From: Curvibacter sp.
GTDB lineage: Bacteria; Pseudomonadota; Gammaproteobacteria; Burkholderiales; Burkholderiaceae_C
Assembly: GCA_020248905.1 (NCBI GenBank)
Contig: JADCGR010000011.1
Span: 62,001-126,000 of the forward strand
Direction of reading: 5' to 3'
DNA length: 64,000 nt
Below the pieces are notes generated by a model, which did not search any database, was not told the origin of the DNA, and saw nothing but the letters and a program-made list of their open reading frames with translations. The position numbers and the translations under genes are program-made. Positions 59,344 to 64,000 of this stretch are shown one piece after another. Position 1 is the stretch's first letter; each line of letters starts with the position of its first letter.

Positions 59344-60073
59344 TGGGCACCGCACCAAGGTAGGTCGCTTCCAGGCGGTGCCGCTTGGGCGGCAGGCCCG
59401 GCGCCTTGCGCACTGCAAAGCCAGCCTGTTGCAGGCGCTGCCGCACCTCACCCGCCACGCACCAGCTCGCCAGCCGCGTCCCGGGCCGGCACTGCCGGGC
59501 CACGGCCTCGATCACCGGCGCTGACCACATACCGGGGTTGCGCGCCGGGCTGAAACCGTCCAGGTAGACCGCGTCCGCTGGCCCGGGCAGGGCGGGCAGC
59601 TGCTCCAGCACCTCGCCCACTCCCAAAGTCAGGTGCACGCGGCCTGCATCGAATTCCCAATGCTGCAACCCCAGCCGAAGGCCAACCCAGGCGGTGGCCA
59701 AGGTCTGGGCCAGCTCCTGCAGGCGGGGCAGCAGAGCCGCCTCCTGGGCATCGGCAGGGCGCAGCGCCCGCGTGGCCTGAAGCAGCTCGGCCGCGCTGAC
59801 GGGATGCGCCTCGATCGATGAGAAATGCAGGCAGGCGCTGCGGTTCTTGTCCGCGTGCCAGGCCGCCCAGGTGCCCAGGAAATTCAGGCCCAGACCAAAG
59901 CCGGTTTCCAGCGCATGAAACCGCGCTCGGCCCTGCCAGAGCGCTGGCAGCCCGCAGCCTCCCAGAAAGACGGTGCGCGCCTGCGCCAGCGCCCCGCTTC
60001 GGGTGCTGTAGACGTCGCCGTAGAGCGGGCTGTAGGGGCTACCGTCGGCAAGCCAGGTGAGCGTGGGGTCCAT
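59318..60073 (-). CDS. mnmD: tRNA U34 methyltransferase MnmD (MnmC N-terminal half only)
   Basis: 251 aa. Corresponds to the methyltransferase part of E. coli MnmC, converting nm5s2U to mnm5s2U at the tRNA wobble base with SAM. Segments SPLYGDVYSTRSGALAQART, FHALETGFGLGLNFL (SAM loop), DAVYLDGFSPARNPGMWS and the C-terminal PKRHRLEATYLG. The oxidoreductase half is absent here, so the cell either lacks it or uses another gene. ATG 60073 chosen for family fit; convergent with the ABC permease. Confidence 0.9.
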   Translation of the reverse strand: MDPTLTWLADGSPYSPLYGDVYSTRSGALAQARTVFLGGCGLPALWQGRARFHALETGFGLGLNFLGTWAAWHADKNRSACLHFSSIEAHPVSAAELLQATRALRPADAQEAALLPRLQELAQTLATAWVGLRLGLQHWEFDAGRVHLTLGVGEVLEQLPALPGPADAVYLDGFSPARNPGMWSAPVIEAVARQCRPGTRLASWCVAGEVRQRLQQAGFAVRKAPGLPPKRHRLEATYLGAVPIRPGNAGA

Positions 60074-60181
60074 GAGATGTGCGCAAGGGCTGCATTGTCG
60101 CCGCGACCTGTGGCCGCCCGGCCATGGAGCCAAGCCTCGCGACCTGATAGAGTGGCCGGATACACCCTAAAGAGGAAGAAC

Positions 60182-60367
60182 GTGGCCACTCCCAATTACG
60201 GATACGAGAAACGCCAGAAGGAACTGGCCAAGAAGCAGAAGAAGGAAGAAAAGCTCAAGGCCAAGGCTGCGCGCAAGAAGGCTGGGCCCGGAGGCGAAAT
60301 GCCGGCGGAGCTCGATGCGCCGCCGGATGGGCCCGAGGCCGCCACCGGAGGTGATGCTGCCAGATGA
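60182..60367 (+). CDS. Short basic coiled-coil protein
   Basis: 61 aa from GTG 60182, ribosome site AGAGGAAG directly upstream. NYGYEKRQKELAKKQKKEEK is a highly basic helix; the remainder is Pro/Gly/Glu-rich and disordered. Small proteins with this NYxYEKRQKELxKxKKxEEK start are common in Betaproteobacteria, function unknown. Overlaps the next gene by 4 nt. Confidence 0.75.
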   Translation: MATPNYGYEKRQKELAKKQKKEEKLKAKAARKKAGPGGEMPAELDAPPDGPEAATGGDAAR

Positions 60368-60987
60368 GCCTGCGCCCCGGCTACTGCGCCGTGATCCTGC
60401 TGCTGATGGCCGGCTGCGCCTCGGCACCCCAGGAAGCGCCGGACCCAGCCGCCACGCACACGGCCCCGGCTTCCGAGCCTGCGCCCCAGTCCGCTGACAA
60501 GTCGGGTGCGCTGCTGCAGCAATCCGGCGTGGTGCAGACGGCCACTCAGCCGCTCAACGACCTCAATCTCATGAAGGCGCGCATTCCCCCCGTGCTCACG
60601 GCCGCGCAGCGCGGACCCTACGCCATCCCACCGGACGACAGCTGCGCCGCCTTGCAGACCGAGCTGCTGGCGCTGGACGCAGCGCTCGGCCCCGACATCG
60701 ACGCCGGCGGCGGCAGCGACAATGACCCCGGGCTGGTGGGGCGGGCAACAGAATTCGTCGGCGATGCAGCCATGGACTCGGTGCGCGGCACTGTCAACAG
60801 CGTGGTCGACGGCGTCATCCCCTTGCGCAGCTGGGTGCGCCGGCTCAGCGGAGCCGAGCGCCAGTCGCGCGCTGTGGCTGCCGCCATCCGGGCAGGCTCG
60901 CTGCGCCGGCCTTTCCTCAAGGGCTGGGCCTGGGCCAAGGGCTGCGTGGAGGGGCCCGTGCAGACCCTGCCCAAGGCCGTGCCCTGA
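60364..60987 (+). CDS. Putative lipoprotein
   Basis: 207 aa. Signal peptide SLRPGYCAVILLLMAG with lipobox LMAGC (Cys 18), then a Pro/Ala-rich linker and a domain with AIPPDDSCAALQTELLALDAALGPDID and GWAWAKGCVEGPV, two cysteines probably in a disulfide. This pattern is shared by uncharacterised betaproteobacterial lipoproteins. Probably co-translated with the short basic protein. Confidence 0.75.
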   Translation: MSLRPGYCAVILLLMAGCASAPQEAPDPAATHTAPASEPAPQSADKSGALLQQSGVVQTATQPLNDLNLMKARIPPVLTAAQRGPYAIPPDDSCAALQTELLALDAALGPDIDAGGGSDNDPGLVGRATEFVGDAAMDSVRGTVNSVVDGVIPLRSWVRRLSGAERQSRAVAAAIRAGSLRRPFLKGWAWAKGCVEGPVQTLPKAVP

Positions 60988-61003
60988 GGCGGTAACCCCG
61001 CCC

Positions 61004-62065
61004 TCAGCTGGCGGTGTCGAGCAGCCGCCGCGCCAGCTCCTGCATCGCCGCCACGGAGCGGTCACGCGGGCGCAGTTCGGTGGCCCGGCTGTACTGGCTG
61101 AAGTTGTGCGCCATGGACTTCAGGTAGACCGGGTCGTAGTGGCTTAGCAGCAGCTCGCGCACCACGTGGGCGGTGCGGCCGGCGCGCACTGCCGTCTTCC
61201 ATTCCTCGATCAGCTTCTTGCCGCGCAGCTCGGTCAGCGCATCGAGCCGCTCGCAGAAGGCCTCGTGGTCCTGGACATAGTGCGAGTAGTCCTCCAGCAG
61301 CAGGGCCACGCGCTCCTCGTGACTCAGCACCAGGTTCAGGCAGGGCGCGGCGCGCATGGACTCGACCAGCGCTGCGGGCAAGGCCACATTGCCCACCTTC
61401 TTGCTCTCGCTTTCCACATAGACGGGCTGGGTCCGGTCCAGCCGGCGCAAAACATCCCAGATGGCGGTGTCAAACGCTTTCTGTGTGGGCTGCGGCCGGC
61501 CAGGGATGGCGCCCAGCACGGAGCTGCGGTGGTTGGCCATCGCTTCAAGGTCCAGCACCTGAGCGCCGGCCGCAGCCAGGGCCTGCAGCAGGCGGGTTTT
61601 GCCCGAGCCGGTGGTGCCGCAGATCACACGCCAGTCCAGCCCCTGCACCTGTCGGGGAATGTCGTCGAGCAGCGCACGGCGAAAGGCCTTGTAGCCGCCC
61701 TCGATGATCTCTACCCGAAACCCGATCTCGCTGAGCACCAGGCTTAGCGAGCCGCTGCGCTTGCCACCACGCCAGCAATAGGTCAGCGGCTTCCAGTCCT
61801 TGGGCTTGGCCAGTACCTCGCGCTCGATATGCGCGGAGATATTGCGCGCGGCCAGCGCTGCGCCACGCTTCTTGGCCTCGAAGGGGCTGACCTGCTTGTA
61901 CGTGGTGCCGATCTCATGCCGCTCGGCATTGTTCAGCGTGGGCCAGTTCACGGCGCCGGGCAGGTGGTCTTCGGCGTACTCGTTTTCGCTGCGCGCGTCG
62001 ATGACGGTGTCTACGGCATCAAGGCGGCGCAGCGCTTCCTCGGCCGAAATCGGTAAGAGGGGCAT
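61004..62065 (-). CDS. mnmH: tRNA 2-selenouridine synthase
   Basis: 353 aa (SelU/YbbB). Rhodanese domain with active cysteine in YCWRGGKRSGS (about 96) and a P-loop domain with GTTGSGKTRLLQAL (about 148-161). It replaces the sulphur of 2-thiouridine at tRNA position 34 with selenium from selenophosphate, through a geranylated intermediate. It overlaps the tesA stop by 1 nt. Requires SelD, which is not encoded in this window. Confidence 0.92.
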   Translation of the reverse strand: MPLLPISAEEALRRLDAVDTVIDARSENEYAEDHLPGAVNWPTLNNAERHEIGTTYKQVSPFEAKKRGAALAARNISAHIEREVLAKPKDWKPLTYCWRGGKRSGSLSLVLSEIGFRVEIIEGGYKAFRRALLDDIPRQVQGLDWRVICGTTGSGKTRLLQALAAAGAQVLDLEAMANHRSSVLGAIPGRPQPTQKAFDTAIWDVLRRLDRTQPVYVESESKKVGNVALPAALVESMRAAPCLNLVLSHEERVALLLEDYSHYVQDHEAFCERLDALTELRGKKLIEEWKTAVRAGRTAHVVRELLLSHYDPVYLKSMAHNFSQYSRATELRPRDRSVAAMQELARRLLDTAS

Positions 62066-62706
62066 CAGAGAAGTTTTTTCAGTTCAGGCCAGACGTTGCC
62101 CAGCATCAGCGGCTGGGCCTCGGCGGTGGGGTGGATGCGGTCGGGCTGGAACAGACGCGTCGGGTCCGGGCCGTCGGCCACGCCTTTGAGGAAGAAGGGC
62201 ACCAGGCCTGCCTTCTCGGCGCGCGCCACCTGCGCGTAGAGGCCCTCAAAGCGCTTGGCATAGTCGGCGCCGTAGTTGGGTGGCATCTGCATGCCCAGCA
62301 GAAGCACGCGGGCGCCCGCCTTTCTGGACTGCTGGGTCATCCACTCCAGGTTGGCACGCGTGGCGTCAAGCGAGAGGCCACGCAGCGCGTCGTTGCCGCC
62401 CAGCTCCAGGATCACGTGCGTGGGCTGGTGTTGCGCCAGCAGGGCGGCCAGCCGGCTGCGCCCGCCAAAGGTGGTTTCGCCGCTGATGCTGGCATTGACC
62501 ACGCGTGTGCCCGGCTTCTCCTTGGCCAGCCGCTGCTCCAGCAGCGTCACCCAGCCCGTGCCGCGTGCCAGGCCGTACTCGGCGCTCAGCGAGTCGCCCA
62601 CCACCAGCACGGTGCGCTGTGGCGTCTGCGCCTGGGATAACCCCAGCAAACCGGCCAGCAGCAGGGCCGCGATACAGTAGCGTCGACTCTGAAAGAACAC
62701 ATCCAT
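62065..62706 (-). CDS. tesA: SGNH-type acyl-CoA thioesterase/lysophospholipase TesA
   Basis: 213 aa periplasmic esterase. Signal peptide [19 protein letters not shown] ending SQA. SGNH blocks: GDSLSAEYGL (Ser about 38), GETTFGGRSRLAALL, LGGNDALRGL, and the Asp/His pair in PDRIHPTAEAQ. Translation start overlaps the start of the divergent ABC ATPase gene by 2 nt; an in-frame ATG at 62721 is an alternative. Upstream of mnmH with which it overlaps. Confidence 0.9.
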   Translation of the reverse strand: MDVFFQSRRYCIAALLLAGLLGLSQAQTPQRTVLVVGDSLSAEYGLARGTGWVTLLEQRLAKEKPGTRVVNASISGETTFGGRSRLAALLAQHQPTHVILELGGNDALRGLSLDATRANLEWMTQQSRKAGARVLLLGMQMPPNYGADYAKRFEGLYAQVARAEKAGLVPFFLKGVADGPDPTRLFQPDRIHPTAEAQPLMLGNVWPELKKLL

Positions 62707-63376
62707 GTCCGAACCCGTCATTTCCGTGGAACACGTGGTCAAGTCCGTGAGCGACTCGACCGGCACGCTCGACATTCTGCGCGATATCGATTTCCACGTC
62801 CCCCGCGGGCAGACGCTGGCCATCGTGGGCGCCTCGGGCTCAGGCAAGAGCACCCTGCTGTCCATCATGGCCGGGCTGGACACGCCCACGCGCGGCACGG
62901 TGAAGATCGACGGCCAGGACCTGTTTGCCTTGGACGAAGACGCACGCGCCGCGCTGCGCGCCCAAAAACTCGGCTTTGTGTTCCAGAGCTTTCAGCTGCT
63001 GGCGCATCTGACCGCGCTGGAAAACGTGATGCTGCCGCTGGAACTGGCCGGCCGCAAGGATGCGCGCAAGGCCGCCACCGAGATGCTGGGCCGCGTGGGC
63101 CTGGGCGAGCGCCTGGGTCATTACCCCAAGGTGCTCTCCGGTGGTGAACAGCAGCGCGTGGCCCTGGCCCGCGCCTTCGTCGTCCATCCCTCCGTGCTGC
63201 TGGCCGACGAACCCACCGGCAGCCTGGACTATGCGACGGGTGAGACCGTGATGGAGCTGATGTTCGCGCTCAACCGTGAGCAGGGCACGACGCTGGTGCT
63301 CGTGACGCATGACCAGGGGATTGCGGCGAGGTGCGAGCGGAGGATCACGATTGAGGCGGGGAAGGCGAGTGGGTGA
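62705..63376 (+). CDS. ybbA: YbbA-like ABC transporter ATP-binding protein
   Basis: 223 aa of the LolD/MacB type. Walker [19 protein letters not shown] (about 42-59), Q-loop FVFQSFQLL, signature [15 protein letters not shown] (about 141-155), Walker [13 protein letters not shown] and H-loop LVTHD. Divergent from tesA as in E. coli. There the permease gene ybbP follows; here a terminator and a small unrelated gene follow, so the partner is missing or elsewhere. Confidence 0.88.
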   Translation: MSEPVISVEHVVKSVSDSTGTLDILRDIDFHVPRGQTLAIVGASGSGKSTLLSIMAGLDTPTRGTVKIDGQDLFALDEDARAALRAQKLGFVFQSFQLLAHLTALENVMLPLELAGRKDARKAATEMLGRVGLGERLGHYPKVLSGGEQQRVALARAFVVHPSVLLADEPTGSLDYATGETVMELMFALNREQGTTLVLVTHDQGIAARCERRITIEAGKASG

Positions 63377-63398
63377 GTAGCACACTAGCGGTCAGTAA

Positions 63399-63430
63399 GA
63401 AAAAATGCCCGGCGTGCCGGTCTTTTTTTG
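63399..63430. terminator. Bidirectional terminator behind ybbA
   Basis: A run of six A, then a CCGGC-GT-GCCGG hairpin, then TCTTTTTTT. T tracts flank the hairpin on both strands, so it can end the ABC ATPase transcript and also that of the small minus-strand gene. Confidence 0.8.
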
Positions 63431-63525
63431 GACATTAACTCTTTCGAATTCACCGGCACTTGCAAAATTTTTCGTAGGTCCGGTATGACAAACTGTTTGC
63501 CATTTCAAGAAACGGCATCGCCACC

Positions 63526-63804
63526 TCAGCTTTTGCCAGCCTCGGCATTCTCGCTTTCAAGCAACGCCCGTCGCCCATCGTGCGTGAAGGTCAGCGTATA
63601 GCCTCTGCGGTCTTGATCGTAATCGCGACGCAGTAGCTTGCGACGTTCAAGTTCTCCAATGTCGAATTCAGTCCTCACCCTAGTTTCAGTTGACTTTTCA
63701 ATTAGCTCGGACTCTAGCGCGGGGCTGCCAATTTTCTCCAGCTTATGGAGAAGGTTGGCGCCTGTTGGGGTTGGATGAAAAGTTCGTGCGAACCGCGCAG
63801 GCAT
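63526..63804 (-). CDS. Small winged-helix-like hypothetical protein
   Basis: 92 aa, coding sequence AT-richer than its neighbours. The central part (RVRTEFDIGELERRKLLRRD, RRGYTLTFTHDGRRALLES) resembles the last helix and wing of a small winged helix, with LTxxGRxxL as in MarR or phage regulators. No family is assigned with certainty. Between the terminator at 63399 and rlmB. Possibly a recent acquisition. Confidence 0.5.
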   Translation of the reverse strand: MPARFARTFHPTPTGANLLHKLEKIGSPALESELIEKSTETRVRTEFDIGELERRKLLRRDYDQDRRGYTLTFTHDGRRALLESENAEAGKS

Positions 63805-63910
63805 TAGATCATTCTAGGGCGCCAATCCCCGCTGTCCCATCCCCCGAACGGGGGAGCCCACCACACTTCGTTGCGCAAATGGACCGCAGCGAGCAGGGAT
63901 AATCCCGCCA

Positions 63911-64000
63911 ATGTCTTCCCCCAAAGTCCTCTTCGGCTTCCACGCCGTCGGCGTGCGCCTGAAGACGGCCCCGGCGTCCATCATCGAGATCTATGTCGAG
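63911..64000 (+). CDS. rlmB: 23S rRNA (guanosine-2251-2'-O) methyltransferase, 3' truncated by window edge
   Basis: First 30 residues (SSPKVLFGFHAVGVRLKTAP, then SIIEIYVE) match the start of RlmB SPOUT methyltransferases (KVLFGFHAVTVRLK pattern). The rest lies outside the window. ATG 63911 is the only good start. Confidence 0.85.
   Translation, partial: MSSPKVLFGFHAVGVRLKTAPASIIEIYVE

Overview
The window is high-GC bacterial DNA that looks like a chromosomal segment of a Comamonadaceae member (Burkholderiales, Betaproteobacteria). The basis is the codon usage, the betaproteobacterial gene order ispG-hisS-yfgM-bamB-der-hfq-hflX-hflK-hflC-DUF2065-hisZ-purA, the pairing pheST-ihfA-merR-tRNA-Pro, and an aromatic hydroxylase resembling MobA of Comamonas testosteroni. 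I cannot name the genus. The window opens inside pheS and closes inside rlmB, so both end genes are partial.

Layout. (1) 1-5070: pheS, pheT, ihfA, an orphan HigA-like antitoxin, a MerR regulator and tRNA-Pro(GGG) with a strong terminator. (2) 5071-14925: an AT-richer accessory block directly behind the tRNA. It holds a tight three-gene cassette (PLD-nuclease/SNF2 helicase, Eco57I-type DNA methyltransferase, SMC/RecF-like ATPase) followed by the decayed remnant of a NERD-UvrD helicase gene. (3) 15090-20918: mobA-like 3-hydroxybenzoate hydroxylase with a MarR regulator, tRNA-Arg(TCT), a ClpP-like membrane protein, two small genes, a NUDIX hydrolase and a DUF2784 protein. (4) 21037-30919: prpE, then odhA-odhB-gdx-lpdA (2-oxoglutarate dehydrogenase with a small multidrug-resistance-family exporter inside the operon), zapE and a secreted coiled-coil protein. 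(5) 30940-37980: PP2C phosphatase, DUF465 protein, DinG-type helicase, bamD, rluD, scpB, rluB. (6) 38096-54951: ndk, rlmN, pilW, rodZ, ispG, hisS, yfgM, bamB, der, hfq, hflX, hflK, hflC, hisZ, purA and a phosphoribosyltransferase. (7) 55174-64000: a MetC-like enzyme, a DUF2189 protein, a NodIJ-type ABC exporter, mnmD, small proteins, mnmH, tesA, a YbbA-like ATPase, a small winged-helix-like gene and rlmB.

The most notable system is the cassette at 5254-14083. Its three genes overlap by 4 nt each and combine a restriction-like nuclease/translocase, a sequence-specific adenine methyltransferase and an ATPase. The composition matches the helicase-methylase-ATPase (Hma) defence type proposed with PADLOC, which has little mechanistic description. 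It sits beside a tRNA and a broken helicase gene, as expected of a defence hotspot, although no integrase or att repeat was found.

A second theme is small repeats. A GC-rich palindromic family occurs four times between genes (about 771-862, 55072-55129, 57266-57419, 58425-58515), and an apparent inverted copy lies in frame inside pheS (222-305). A second, REP-like motif occurs at 3771 and 29133. A 20-nt near-perfect direct repeat flanks the antitoxin gene behind ihfA, suggesting that the toxin-antitoxin module was inserted between ihfA and its terminator and then lost its toxin.
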